This document shows positions 1 to 8,019 of a DNA stretch of 28,763 nt, in pieces (the stretch's first letter is position 1; each line of letters begins with the position of its first letter). This DNA comes from JACPDH01 sp051305935 (GTDB taxonomy: Bacteria; Acidobacteriota; Thermoanaerobaculia; Gp7-AA8): positions 1-28,763 of the forward strand of contig JBPPMG010000375.1 in assembly GCA_051305935.1 (NCBI GenBank), in the 5' to 3' direction. A model generated the notes under the pieces. It was given only the letters and a program-made list of their open reading frames with translations. It searched no databases and was not told where the DNA came from. The translations under genes and the position numbers were made by a program.

Positions 1-4
1 CCAG

Positions 5-130
5 TGTTTCACGCCGCTTCAGCGGCGGCACAAGGCGCGCAAGGAAACACGGGATGCTAGCGGCGTTCAATCGCTCGCTCGCTGGGCATGCGTCGCTTTG
101 TTGCGCCGCTGAAGCGGCGCGAAACGTGAG
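5..130. repeat. Composite inverted-repeat element at the left edge
   Basis: The arms at 5-27 and 101-130 are near-perfect inverse copies: each carries a GCCGCTTCAGCGGC-type hairpin next to a GTTTC/GAAAC end. The interior has no convincing reading frame. This is one of several intergenic elements in the window made of small GC-rich hairpins enclosed by a larger inverted repeat. No gene is visible in 1-349. Confidence 0.7.
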
Positions 131-143
131 CCTCGTGCCCCTG

Positions 144-191
144 ACCCCCGGCTAAAGCCGGGGGCTACAGATGTTTCGGCGCTGCGCGCCG
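144..191. repeat. Double-hairpin repeat, second copy at 28607-28655
   Basis: A hairpin of CCCCCGGC/GCCGGGGG around a TAAA loop is followed by GGCTA and a second hairpin, CGGCGC/GCGCCG. The same arrangement with compensated stem changes (CCCCCGAC/GTCGGGGG) occurs at 28607-28655. Stems covary while loops and spacers are kept, which supports a dispersed structured repeat family. Confidence 0.7.
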
Positions 192-329
192 TTTCCAGCT
201 CCAGCGAAAACGTCCAATCTCCAGGCGACGCGAAGCGCCGCAATCAAGCGCGACGCTGCATCGGCACGGCATGCCGGCCTCAATCGGTTTTGGGGGTACG
301 CCAGCCGCCTGCGGCGGCGCGCAGGCAGG

Positions 330-349
330 AGTGCCTGCGCCACACAAGG
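330..349. repeat. Half copy of the GCAGGCA-type palindromic element
   Basis: The self-complementary motif GCAGGCAGGAGTGCCTGC lies just downstream of the gltX stop. It matches both ends of the element at 9281-9386. Only one end is recognisable here, so this is a solo or decayed copy. Confidence 0.65.
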
Positions 350-1777
350 CTACAGCGCCTGTTGCGCCAGGTTCCCTGCCTCAAGCCGCCGGAGCAGGTC
401 GTCGAGCCGAGCGAGGGTCGATGCCCGGCCCAGCCCGACCGCGACGTCGAAAATCGGCGGCGAGGAGACGCGACCGACGAGTGCAACTCGTAGAGGATGA
501 ATATACTTGCCAGCGCCGAGCCCCTTCGCCTCGCCGAGCGCGCGAACCGCCGCTTCGGTGGACTCGACCGTGAACGCCGCGTCCTCGGCGAGCGTCTCGC
601 GCAAATCGCGCAATCTCCCGACGAGATCGTCCCCTTTGAGGTGTTTCTTCACGGCCTCGTCCTCGTACGTCACCGCCGTGTCGGAGGTGTAGTAGTCGCG
701 CACCTGCGTCGCGAGCTCGACGAGCGTGCGCGACCGGATCTTGTAGAGCTCGATGAGCGCCGACAGCCTCTCGTCGAGCACGGGAGCCTCCGGAAGGAAG
801 GCCTCCAGGTGCGGGTGGATCTCCGCCGCGTTCATCGCCATCAGGTACTGCCCGTTCACCCAGGTCAGTTTCTCGACGTCGAACACGGCCGCGGCCTTGT
901 TGACGTCGGAGAGATCGAAGATCGCCGTCGCCTCTTCGCGCGAGATGATCTCGCGGTCGCCACCCGGCGCCCAGCCGAGCAGGACGAGGAAATTGAAGAG
1001 TGCCTGAGGGAGGATTCCCATCTTCTGGTACTCCTCGGTCGAGGTCGCTCCGGTGCGCTTCGAGAGGCGCTTCTTGTCGCTCCCGAGGATGAGCGGCAGG
1101 TGCGCAAAGGTCGGAGGCTCGACGCCGAACGCGCGGAAGAGCACGACGTGCTTCGGCGTGTTCGAGAGATGATCGTCGCCGCGCGCGACGTGCGTGATCC
1201 CCATGTCGACGTCGTCGACGACGACCGACAAGTGGTATGTCGGGTTGCCGTCGGAGCGAAGCAGAACGAAGTCGTCGAGCAGCTCCCCTTCGAAGCGGAC
1301 GTGCCCGCGAATCAGGTCGTCGAACTCGATCGCATCGCCCGGAACCTTGATGCGCACGGCAAACGGCCGTCCAGCAGGGGCGTCGGTGCGGGTGCGGCAG
1401 CGTCCCGGATATCGGAACGCCTCGCCCTTCTCTTCCGCCGCGCGGCGCTCCGCCTCGAGGTCGTCGACAGAGCAGTAGCAGCGGTATGCGAGCCCTTTCG
1501 TCACGAGCTCCTCGACGCGCTCGCGATAACGATCGAGCCGGTCACTCTGGTAGATCGGCCCTTCGTCCCACTCGCATCCAAGCCAGCGGAGCGACTCGAG
1601 GATCTGATCGGCGTGGTGCTGCTTCGAGCGCTCGACGTCGGTGTCCTCGATTCGCAGCGCCATGATCCCGCCGTGACGACGCGCATGGAGCAGGTTGAAG
1701 ATCGCCGTCCGGGCGCCTCCGACATGAAGGAATCCTGTTGGGGACGGTGCGAAACGGAGCTTCATCGGTCGGCTCAT
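350..1777 (-). CDS. gltX: Glutamate--tRNA ligase (GluRS)
   Basis: This class I aminoacyl-tRNA synthetase attaches glutamate to tRNA-Glu (and tRNA-Gln in organisms that use the transamidation route). With the ATG at 1777 the protein is 475 aa, the usual bacterial length (about 470). The N-terminus has the family signature RFAPSPTGFLHVGG, whose FLHVG is the HIGH motif (residues 16-20). A CYC at 100-102 and a Cys at 127 form the zinc-type insertion, and DKKRLSKRTG is the KMSKS loop. An in-frame extension to 1909 was rejected because its codons lie in the heptad repeat and read as low-complexity sequence. A second ATG at 1765 is possible; neither has a strong ribosome binding site. The stop is about 20 bases from a palindromic repeat. 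It appears to be a single-gene unit. Confidence 0.96.
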   Translation of the reverse strand: MSRPMKLRFAPSPTGFLHVGGARTAIFNLLHARRHGGIMALRIEDTDVERSKQHHADQILESLRWLGCEWDEGPIYQSDRLDRYRERVEELVTKGLAYRCYCSVDDLEAERRAAEEKGEAFRYPGRCRTRTDAPAGRPFAVRIKVPGDAIEFDDLIRGHVRFEGELLDDFVLLRSDGNPTYHLSVVVDDVDMGITHVARGDDHLSNTPKHVVLFRAFGVEPPTFAHLPLILGSDKKRLSKRTGATSTEEYQKMGILPQALFNFLVLLGWAPGGDREIISREEATAIFDLSDVNKAAAVFDVEKLTWVNGQYLMAMNAAEIHPHLEAFLPEAPVLDERLSALIELYKIRSRTLVELATQVRDYYTSDTAVTYEDEAVKKHLKGDDLVGRLRDLRETLAEDAAFTVESTEAAVRALGEAKGLGAGKYIHPLRVALVGRVSSPPIFDVAVGLGRASTLARLDDLLRRLEAGNLAQQAL

Positions 1778-1793
1778 CGGGGCGAATGGTAAC

Positions 1794-1929
1794 CGAGAAT
1801 GCGGAATGCGAAATGCGGAATGCGGAATGCGGAGTGAAAGACGGGCGGCAGACCCTGAGAATGGCTTCGAAACCCTATCCCACCGCGAGACAGGAGCGGG
1901 GCAGCTCATTCCGCATTCCGCATTCTCAC
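1794..1929. repeat. Inverted pair of heptad arrays (GAATGCG type)
   Basis: The left arm at 1794-1834 is a tandem of GAATGCG-like heptads. The right arm at 1907-1929 is the inverse, CATTCCG units. Together they fill the gap between gltX and the lipase gene. The right arm contains the stop codon of the lipase gene (1926-1928), and the left arm lies about 17 bases upstream of the gltX start. Confidence 0.8.
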
Positions 1930-3248
1930 TTCGCGCCCTCCACCATCACACTCAAAGCCTCTTCACCGTGCGCGACCGTCAGGTGGTCTCCTTCGACGTA
2001 GTGCGTTGCGCTGCCGAGAGCGCGGAGCTCGGAGGGTGCGAGCCGCTGCTGGCTCGTGAGAGAGGCGTGGATGTCGCCAGGCTCGGAGAGAAGCCGGCCG
2101 AGCTCCGGGCGGCCTTCGAGCTCGGCGTCACCGATGAAGAGCGTCTTCCAACCCGACCCATCGCGCATGACGACGGCGCGGTTCATCGTCGGAAGACTCT
2201 TGCCCTGAATCGAAACGAGCCGCGTGGCTTCCGGCCACGGCGCCGCGTCGCTGATGAGCAACGCGTGCAGGCGCCTGGCGTCATCGAGCCAGCGCTGAAG
2301 CAGCGTGAGACGCTTCGGCTCGTCGGCGAAAATTTCCGGCGCGCGCGCTGCGCGCCGCGCCGCCTCGCGACCGAAGATCGACCAGCCGTAGGTCTTCCAC
2401 GATCTCGCGTCGAAGAGGTCGATGTCGAGCGGCCTGCCTTCGAGGTCGATGAAGAGATCGTCACGTCCTGAAGGGAGATCCTGGTAGAGCGACACGTACG
2501 TGAAGAAGGCCTCGGGGCGGAACCGGCGGCCGAAGAACTTCATGTAGATCCGGCCGCGATCGATCTCGCGGAGGATCCGGATCCCGCCGCCGTTCGCCGT
2601 CGCGAGCAGCGTCACCGATGCGATGCGAGCCCGCGACGGCTGCCGGCGGATGCCTCGCTCCGCGTCGTCCATCGACACGTCGCCGAAGCGCACAGCCCAA
2701 CGGCACAGGTACGTCGCATTGCTCTGGCAGACGAGATGCACTTCGCGCGCGCTTCCGTCGGGCGAGGCGCTGATCTCGTCGATTCTGCGCGCAAGAAGTC
2801 TTCCGTTGTCCACGCTGTCGCGCCGGAAGTCGTAGCCGAACAGCACGAGATCGTCGCCGCGCCGGTAGCCCGCGTCCTCGAACGCAAGGACGATGGGAAG
2901 ATAAACGTCGCGACGCATAAGCGGCAACGTCCCGACACGGAGCATCGGCGCGCCTGCCTCGAGCCGATCTTCGGCATCCCCGATCGGCAGCGCGAGCGCG
3001 TAGCCGTCGTCCCTTGGCAGAAAGAAGCTCCGAAGATCGCCCCAGACGATCCGGCCGCTCTCGCGATCGTGGAGTTGGGAGCCGGTGATTCCCGGCACGA
3101 AGACGACGACACCACGCGGCTCTGCGCCGTCTGCGAGTCGTGGCGGGTGCGCCCTTGCGCCGCTCGCGCATCCTCCGGCGAGCAGGAGCGCAAGGAGTGC
3201 GGCGATTGCAACCGACGCGCGTGCCACCGCCCCCGCTCCGCGGATCAA
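1926..3248 (-). CDS. LCAT/lipase-like alpha/beta-hydrolase, probable lipoprotein
   Basis: Probably a secreted or membrane-anchored esterase or acyltransferase of the lecithin:cholesterol acyltransferase-like group. The N-terminus is a hydrophobic signal segment ending in LLAGGC, an imperfect lipobox. FVPGITGSQLHD near residue 50 matches the family's first strand and oxyanion loop. The expected nucleophile elbow is VHLVCQSNATYLCRW, with Ser176 kept but the usual GxSxG glycines replaced by Cys and Ala. GDHLTVAHGE near the C-terminus offers a catalytic His. The first start is a TTG at 3248 overlapping the upstream stop by four bases; a GTG at 3227 preceded by GGAG is an equally good start and gives a cleaner signal peptide. 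It is translationally coupled to the propeller gene upstream. The substrate is unknown. Confidence 0.75.
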   Translation of the reverse strand: MIRGAGAVARASVAIAALLALLLAGGCASGARAHPPRLADGAEPRGVVVFVPGITGSQLHDRESGRIVWGDLRSFFLPRDDGYALALPIGDAEDRLEAGAPMLRVGTLPLMRRDVYLPIVLAFEDAGYRRGDDLVLFGYDFRRDSVDNGRLLARRIDEISASPDGSAREVHLVCQSNATYLCRWAVRFGDVSMDDAERGIRRQPSRARIASVTLLATANGGGIRILREIDRGRIYMKFFGRRFRPEAFFTYVSLYQDLPSGRDDLFIDLEGRPLDIDLFDARSWKTYGWSIFGREAARRAARAPEIFADEPKRLTLLQRWLDDARRLHALLISDAAPWPEATRLVSIQGKSLPTMNRAVVMRDGSGWKTLFIGDAELEGRPELGRLLSEPGDIHASLTSQQRLAPSELRALGSATHYVEGDHLTVAHGEEALSVMVEGAK

Positions 3249-5164
3249 CGCGCCCCGCTGAGATTCGCGGCCACGCCCGCTCCGACACGCGGGCCGAAGA
3301 CGTAGATCCCCGAGCCGTTCGTCGCCAGGTAGAGACGGTCCTCATCGATCGAATCCGAAGCAATCGACGAAACGAGTCGCTGCTCGACCGGGAGATGCAA
3401 TCCCTTCCAGGCCCTCCGTCCCGAGAATGGAGAGACCGTCGCCTCGTGAACCGCGAGAATCGCGCGATCGATCGCGCCCGCGTTGGCGACCTGGCGCGCG
3501 AGGGGCTCGGAGCCGGAAAGCGCTACCCAGCGGCCGGCATCGACCACGCCGACGCTGGCACCCGCGGGAGTCCCGAACACCACCACACCTGACTCCTTGC
3601 CGCGGCCCGCGAAGAGCCTTCGCGCCTTCTCTGGCGCGCCGGCGATCTCCGTCCAGGTCACACCGTCGAACACCGACAGCCCGCTCTCCTTCAGCGCGTA
3701 GAGCGCAGGATTTCCGTCGTAGTCACCGACCGCGATGTCGATCGACCGCGCGCTCGATCCCTTGAGGCGACTCCAGTTCCTGCCTCGGTCGCGCGAGGTG
3801 AAGACGCCATCGGCCGACGCCGCGAACATTCTCACGTCCGAGTAATGAACGATCTTCTCGACGCGCAGAGTGAGCAGCGGCGTCTCCGCCATCGTCCACG
3901 TCCTTCCGTCGACACTCCAGTAGAAGCCCTTCTCGGTGCCTGCGACGAAGCGTGCTCCCTCACCTTTCTGTACGACGAGCGTCAGAATCTCCGGCAACGG
4001 CGTTTCGCTGAGGCGTATCCAGCGTTCGCCGGCATCAGACGACTCGTAGATGCCCGAAGCAGCGTTGCCATGCACGACCGCCGCGTAGACGCGTCCGGAA
4101 GTCTCGGGGTCGGAGACGATCGCGGTAACGCGCACGTTCCGAAGCCCGTCGCTCGAGCGAGTGAACGTCGCTCCACGGTCGCGTGAGACGTAGATTCCGT
4201 CGCCTTCGGTCGCGAGCACGATTCGGTCGGGGCGCGCCGCGCTGATGCCGATCGCGTTGACCACCTTCGTGTCGTCGGTGATGCGCTTCCAGCTCGTTCC
4301 CCCATCCTCGGTCACGTAGAGTCCCGCCACGGAGCCGGCGAAGACGCGCTTGCGCTCGACCGGATCGATTGCGATCGCGTGAATGCGCCGGTTGTCGAGC
4401 CCGTCGCGGACGCGCGTCCATGCGTCGCCTCCGTTCGTCGAGTTGTAGACCCAGCCGCAGGTCGAAGCCCAGATGCGATCCGGCGCCTTCTCGTCGATGA
4501 GAATCGAGAAGACGTCGGTGTCGAGGACCATCCCCTTGCTCGCCAGCTTCCAGGTCGCGCCACCGTCGTTGCTGCGGAACATCTGCCGCCACGTGCCGGC
4601 GTAAAGGCGCTGCGGCGAGCGCGGGTCGATCGCAAGCGACTCGACGTTCACCTGGCTGGAGATCTTCGCCCAGGTCACGCCGCCGTCGAAGGTCTGATGG
4701 ATGCCGGTGAGCCCTCCGACGATCGCATGCTCCGCGTTCGAGGGATCGAGCGCGAGGGCGCGCGGCGAGAACTCCTCGAGACCCGCGTCCCGGCGTGTCC
4801 AGGTCGTGCCGCCGTCCTCCGAAACCGCGATGACTCCGCCACCCCAGAGTCCCCAGCAGGCAGCCCAGAGACGCCCGCTCCGATCGAAAGCGAGGTTGTC
4901 GACCACGTAATCAGGGAAGGGATTCGACTTGCGCGGGTTCGTCCACGTCGCTGCACCGTCGTTGGACACATAGAGCTCGCCGAGGCTCGTGCCGACGAAG
5001 ATTCGATCGGGATCGGCCGGGTCGAGCGCAAGCGAGCGCACGTCGGCACCAAATAAGCCGGCCGGGCGCCATTGGCCGAACACCGGCAGGGCAATCGCGG
5101 CGGCGAGGAGAAAGGACAGGAGTCTGTACACGCCGTGCGTAACCCCGTTGACCGTGACCGACAT
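3245..5164 (-). CDS. Secreted Asp-box (BNR/sortilin-like) beta-propeller protein
   Basis: The 639-aa product begins with a signal peptide (LLSFLLAAAIALPVFGQ) and then has about ten Asp-box motifs of the S-x-D-x-G-x-x-W type, for example SNDGAATW, SEDGGTTW, SNDGGATW, TEDGGTSW and SRDRGRNW. Between them are repeated strands such as LALDPADPDRIFVGT. This is the pattern of sialidase/VPS10-like propellers, often annotated as glycosyl hydrolase BNR repeat or photosystem-stability-factor-like. No sialidase catalytic residues are apparent, so a binding or scaffold role outside the cytoplasm is more likely than catalysis. A GTG start about ten codons downstream is possible. Its stop overlaps the lipase-like gene by four bases, so the two are probably co-expressed. 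Confidence 0.85.
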   Translation of the reverse strand: MSVTVNGVTHGVYRLLSFLLAAAIALPVFGQWRPAGLFGADVRSLALDPADPDRIFVGTSLGELYVSNDGAATWTNPRKSNPFPDYVVDNLAFDRSGRLWAACWGLWGGGVIAVSEDGGTTWTRRDAGLEEFSPRALALDPSNAEHAIVGGLTGIHQTFDGGVTWAKISSQVNVESLAIDPRSPQRLYAGTWRQMFRSNDGGATWKLASKGMVLDTDVFSILIDEKAPDRIWASTCGWVYNSTNGGDAWTRVRDGLDNRRIHAIAIDPVERKRVFAGSVAGLYVTEDGGTSWKRITDDTKVVNAIGISAARPDRIVLATEGDGIYVSRDRGATFTRSSDGLRNVRVTAIVSDPETSGRVYAAVVHGNAASGIYESSDAGERWIRLSETPLPEILTLVVQKGEGARFVAGTEKGFYWSVDGRTWTMAETPLLTLRVEKIVHYSDVRMFAASADGVFTSRDRGRNWSRLKGSSARSIDIAVGDYDGNPALYALKESGLSVFDGVTWTEIAGAPEKARRLFAGRGKESGVVVFGTPAGASVGVVDAGRWVALSGSEPLARQVANAGAIDRAILAVHEATVSPFSGRRAWKGLHLPVEQRLVSSIASDSIDEDRLYLATNGSGIYVFGPRVGAGVAANLSGAR

Positions 5165-5205
5165 TTCTGCGGCCGCGCTTTCTCGTGCTCGGCATCGTGT
5201 CGCCC

Positions 5206-5392
5206 CGTCATCCGGAGCGGAGCGAGAGATCTGCGGAACGGGCCTCGCTGAGGGTTTCCCGGACCCTCAGCCGCAAGGCGAGGAGCCGGGGGTTCGCGGC
5301 TTTGGAAGCGGTCAGGAGGTCGTTTAGCAGATCCCTCGCTTCGCTTCGGGATGACAAGACCCTCGTCCCTCGCTTCGCTTCGGGATGACGAG
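5206..5392. repeat. Inverted-repeat element with GTCATCC ends
   Basis: The left end at about 5207-5237 (GTCATCC...GATCTGC) is the near-perfect inverse of 5332-5355 (GCAGATC...GGATGAC). The right end is duplicated as a direct repeat ending at 5389. Inside is an eight-base hairpin, CTGAGGGT/ACCCTCAG. It fills the gap between the divergent propeller and antitoxin genes. Confidence 0.75.
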
Positions 5393-5422
5393 TGCTCCGT
5401 TCCTCGCGTTACACTTCGCGGC

Positions 5423-5689
5423 ATGCCTGAGGATGTCCGGATCGAGATCATCGACACGGAGGAACCGTTGCGCGAGCACGCCTCGGCCGCGGAGGTCGCG
5501 GGGCGCCACACGCTCTTCACCCGCAACGGCAGGCCTGTCGCGATTCTCCTTTCCCACGACGAGTACCTGGCTCTCGCCGAAACAGTCGCGATTGCAGCCG
5601 ATCCCGCTCTCGTCGCCGTCATCGGCCGCGCGGAACGGCAACTCACGGCGGGCGACCTTTACGACGCGGAGGATCTCCTTGTGGAATGA
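5423..5689 (+). CDS. Type II toxin-antitoxin antitoxin, Phd/YefM family
   Basis: This small 88-aa acidic protein has the Phd/YefM layout: an N-terminal segment with a TRNGRPVAILLSHDEYLALAE core (residues about 33-54), typical of the DNA-binding and dimer region, then a C-terminal acidic helix ending in DLYDAEDLLVE that would wrap the toxin. By family knowledge it should neutralise the downstream toxin and repress its own promoter. The ATG at 5423 was chosen because the longer frame runs back into a repeat element. Its stop overlaps the toxin start, so the two are coupled. No clear promoter was found between the repeat and the start. Confidence 0.82.
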   Translation: MPEDVRIEIIDTEEPLREHASAAEVAGRHTLFTRNGRPVAILLSHDEYLALAETVAIAADPALVAVIGRAERQLTAGDLYDAEDLLVE

Positions 5690-5936
5690 CCGGCTGCGCT
5701 TCGCGGCGGCAGTGAAGACCGAATGGGCATCTCTCGGGAGCGAGGAACGCGCGGTCGTCCGCACGGCGCTCGAGCGGCTCGACGACGACCCGATCGCGGG
5801 GGTACCGCTCTTCGAGCCGGTGCGCGGCTACTGGAGCCTGCGCGCGGGTGCGGTTCGCATCGTCTATCGCATCGCGCCCGAGGCGCGTGCCGTCTTGGTA
5901 CTCACGATCGCGCGCCTCGCGCGGGAGGACTCATGA
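5679..5936 (+). CDS. Type II toxin-antitoxin toxin, RelE/ParE superfamily
   Basis: The 85-aa basic protein has the RelE/ParE core: an N-terminal helix pair (residues about 5-30) and the strand set YWSLRAGAVRIVYRIA followed by AVLVLTIARLARE. By family it would be either a ribosome-dependent mRNA interferase (RelE) or a gyrase poison (ParE); the sequence alone does not decide. The start is a TTG at 5679, supported by GGAGGA ending six bases upstream; no ATG or GTG lies in this frame nearby. It overlaps the antitoxin by 11 bases and the maf start by four (ATGA), placing a toxin inside a housekeeping operon. Confidence 0.8.
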   Translation: MWNDRLRFAAAVKTEWASLGSEERAVVRTALERLDDDPIAGVPLFEPVRGYWSLRAGAVRIVYRIAPEARAVLVLTIARLAREDS

Positions 5937-6517
5937 AACTCATTCTCGCCTCGGCGTCACCGCGACGCCGCGAGCTTCTGGGTGGGATCGGCATCGGGTT
6001 CGACGTCGTGGTGAGCGACGTCGAGGAGAAGCAGGAGCCGGGTGAGCCGGTCGACGAATACGTGCGCCGTCTCGCCCGAGACAAGGGTGGTGCAATCGCC
6101 ACGACGCATCGCGATGCCTGGGTGCTGTCGGCCGACACGGTCGTCTTCATCGATGGCGAGGTGCTCGAGAAGCCGGTCTCGCGCGCCGATGCCGCCTCGA
6201 TGCTCGCCCGCATCGCGGGCCGCGAGCATGTCGTCTACACGGGCGTGGCATTGCAGCACGCGCAGTCCGGATTCATCGACGCCACCGTCGTCGCGTCGAA
6301 GGTGCGGATGATCGAGCTTACCCCCGAGGAGATCTCCTGGTACGTCGACACGGGAGAGCCAATGGACAAGGCGGGCTCCTACGCGGTGCAGGGAATCGGC
6401 GCGATGTTCATCGAGTCGATCGACGGAAGCTACTCCAACGTCGTCGGCCTGCCGCTGTCGGTCGTTTACGCGATGTTGAAGAGGGCGGGGGTGTGGGGCG
6501 TTGGAGTCGGTGAGTAG
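5933..6517 (+). CDS. maf: Maf-like nucleoside triphosphate pyrophosphatase
   Basis: Maf proteins hydrolyse non-canonical or modified nucleoside triphosphates (dTTP/UTP-type substrates) to monophosphate and pyrophosphate, a house-cleaning role. The 194-aa product carries the whole family pattern: MKLILASASPRRRELL at the start, LSADTVV near residue 65, a KPVSRADAASML helix, HVVYTGVAL, KAGSYAVQG and GSYSNVVGLPLSVVY. The ATG at 5933 overlaps the toxin stop as ATGA and has a good GGGAGG ribosome binding site. The stop codon TAG is the first three bases of a TAGTTGT heptad array, so the last residues (GVWGVGVGE) may be repeat-adjacent drift. Confidence 0.95.
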   Translation: MKLILASASPRRRELLGGIGIGFDVVVSDVEEKQEPGEPVDEYVRRLARDKGGAIATTHRDAWVLSADTVVFIDGEVLEKPVSRADAASMLARIAGREHVVYTGVALQHAQSGFIDATVVASKVRMIELTPEEISWYVDTGEPMDKAGSYAVQGIGAMFIESIDGSYSNVVGLPLSVVYAMLKRAGVWGVGVGE

Positions 6518-6563
6518 TTGTTAGTTGTTAGTTGTTAGTTGTTAGTTGTTAGTTGTTAGTTGT
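6515..6563. repeat. TAGTTGT heptamer array, seven perfect copies
   Basis: Seven uninterrupted TAGTTGT units run from the maf stop codon to 6563. A degenerate inverse of this type (AACAACCAAAAACGAACAAC) appears around 6716-6735. The unit has a stop codon and a length not divisible by three, so it stops reading in every frame. Confidence 0.95.
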
Positions 6564-6589
6564 CAGACAGGCAGCTCCTCTTTTCTAAA

Positions 6590-6697
6590 TTTCTCATTCT
6601 CCATTCGACATTCTTCATTTCGGTTTTCGTCCGACGCACAGAGACCGAAATGTCGAATGAAGAAGGAGGAATGAAGAATGAGGAATGAAGAATCGAG
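6590..6697. repeat. Inverted pair of GAATGAA-type heptad arrays
   Basis: The left arm is CATTCTC/CATTCGA/CATTCTT units ending in CATTTCGG. The right arm starts with CCGAAATG and continues as GAATGAA-type heptads, forming a long hairpin. The tip is shared with the elements at 10571-10676 and 17981-18076. It lies between the convergent maf and aldo/keto reductase genes. Confidence 0.85.
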
Positions 6698-6764
6698 AGG
6701 CCGCGCGCGCTGGTCTAACAACCAAAAACGAACAACTAAAAACTGATCACCAACAACCTCTCCG

Positions 6765-7751
6765 TCAAACCCGTATCGAGTGCCTGAGATAGAAGTTGTA
6801 GCTTCCCAGCTTCTCGCGGAGTTTCGCGACGACCTCGGGAGGGAGAGGTTCACCCGAGGCGGCGGCGTTCGATTCGACCTGGCGCGCGTTGCGCGCGCCG
6901 GGGATCACGGTCGAGACCGCGTCGTCCGCGAGGCAGAACTTCAGGGCCGCTTCGGGAAGTGATCTGGCCACGCCCGAGACGATGCCTTTGATCTCGGCGA
7001 TCTTTTCCATCGCTTCGACGAGACGGCGCGGCGTGAAGAAGTTTTGCCGGACATCGTTCGTCCCGAAGTTCGTCTCCGCCGTGTACTTCCCGGAAAGGAG
7101 CCCCGAGGCGAGCGGCACGCGGGCGATGATGCCGTAGTTCTTCTCCTTCGCCATCGGAAGAAGCTGTTCGGCCGGCTGCTGGTTGAGGATGTTGTAGAGC
7201 ACCTGAAGCGTGTATCCCCAGCCGCGCCGCATCACTTCGATCCCGTCCTGGGGCGTGGTGACGGAGATTCCCCAGAAGCGGATCTTTCCCCACTCCTGCA
7301 ACTGCTCCATCGCCTCCTGGACTTCTTCCTTCTCGAGATCGGCGATCGTCGGGTTGTGTACCTGGTAGAGATCCACGTAGTCCGTGCGGAGCCGCTTGAG
7401 GGAGCCGTCGATCGCGAAGAAGATGTGCTTCTTCGAGAAGTCCTTCTTGAACTCGCCGCTCGGCGTGCGGACGTTCCCGACTTTCGTGGAGATGATCGAC
7501 TTCGTACGATTCCTCGAGAGGACGATGCCGAGAAGGCTCTCGCTGCGCCCGAGCCCGTAGATGTCGGACGTGTCGAAAAAATTGACGCCGAGATCGCGGG
7601 CGCGGCGGATCGCCGCGAGCGAATCGTCATCGGAGGTGTTGCTCCAGCCGAGGGGGACGCCGGCGACTTCGAACGGCCCGCCGATCGCCCACGCACCAAA
7701 GCCGATCTCGCTGACGCTCAGCCCGGTCTTGCCGAGAGGGCGATAGCGCAT
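6765..7751 (-). CDS. Aldo/keto reductase
   Basis: This is a cytoplasmic NADPH-dependent oxidoreductase with a TIM-barrel fold. The chosen start gives 328 aa and opens with MRYRPLGKTGLSVSEIGFGA, the usual family start. The catalytic tetrad is intact: Asp60 and Tyr65 in FFDTSDIYG, Lys90 in STKVG and His132 in YQVHNP. The C-terminal cofactor segment VSTVIPGARNARQVESN is also typical. Upstream in-frame ATGs at 7796 and 7787 exist, but the extension to 7955 is translated from a repeat. It is the last gene in the direction of the amide-ligase cluster, separated by a repeat element. Whether it belongs to that pathway is not shown. The substrate is unknown. Confidence 0.92.
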   Translation of the reverse strand: MRYRPLGKTGLSVSEIGFGAWAIGGPFEVAGVPLGWSNTSDDDSLAAIRRARDLGVNFFDTSDIYGLGRSESLLGIVLSRNRTKSIISTKVGNVRTPSGEFKKDFSKKHIFFAIDGSLKRLRTDYVDLYQVHNPTIADLEKEEVQEAMEQLQEWGKIRFWGISVTTPQDGIEVMRRGWGYTLQVLYNILNQQPAEQLLPMAKEKNYGIIARVPLASGLLSGKYTAETNFGTNDVRQNFFTPRRLVEAMEKIAEIKGIVSGVARSLPEAALKFCLADDAVSTVIPGARNARQVESNAAASGEPLPPEVVAKLREKLGSYNFYLRHSIRV

Positions 7752-7804
7752 CGTTAGGTTCGGAGCTGGGGCCGCAGCGAGAGGCATGCCTGTCATAAGG
7801 ATAG

Positions 7805-8016
7805 CGAGGCGAGAGGCGAAAGGCGAGAGGTGGAGAGAAGGCCAGAGGCCAAAGGTCAAAGGCCAGAGCAGGCAGAGAGTGACGAGGAGCCTCGTGCGCC
7901 CAGAAGCGGAAGCGGCCGCTTGAGCCGAGGAAGAGCGAACGCTTCGCCTGCGCATCCTACATCAAACCGCCCTGCGCGCGTGCCTGCTCTGGCCTTTGAC
8001 CTTTGGCCTCTGGCCT
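7805..8016. repeat. Element with a 36-bp perfect inverted repeat
   Basis: The arms at 7839-7874 and 7981-8016 are perfect inverse copies over 36 bases, separated by about 106 bases. The arms are themselves heptads (GGCCAGA, GGCCAAA, GGTCAAA). A further heptad array of AGGCGAG/AGGCGAA units occupies 7805-7830. The right arm ends four bases from the stop codon of the GSP-synthetase-like gene. Confidence 0.92.
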
Positions 8017-8019
8017 GCC

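Noticed and set aside
6515..6563. Possible CRISPR array
   Set aside because: The units are seven bases with no spacers, and there are no cas genes in the window.
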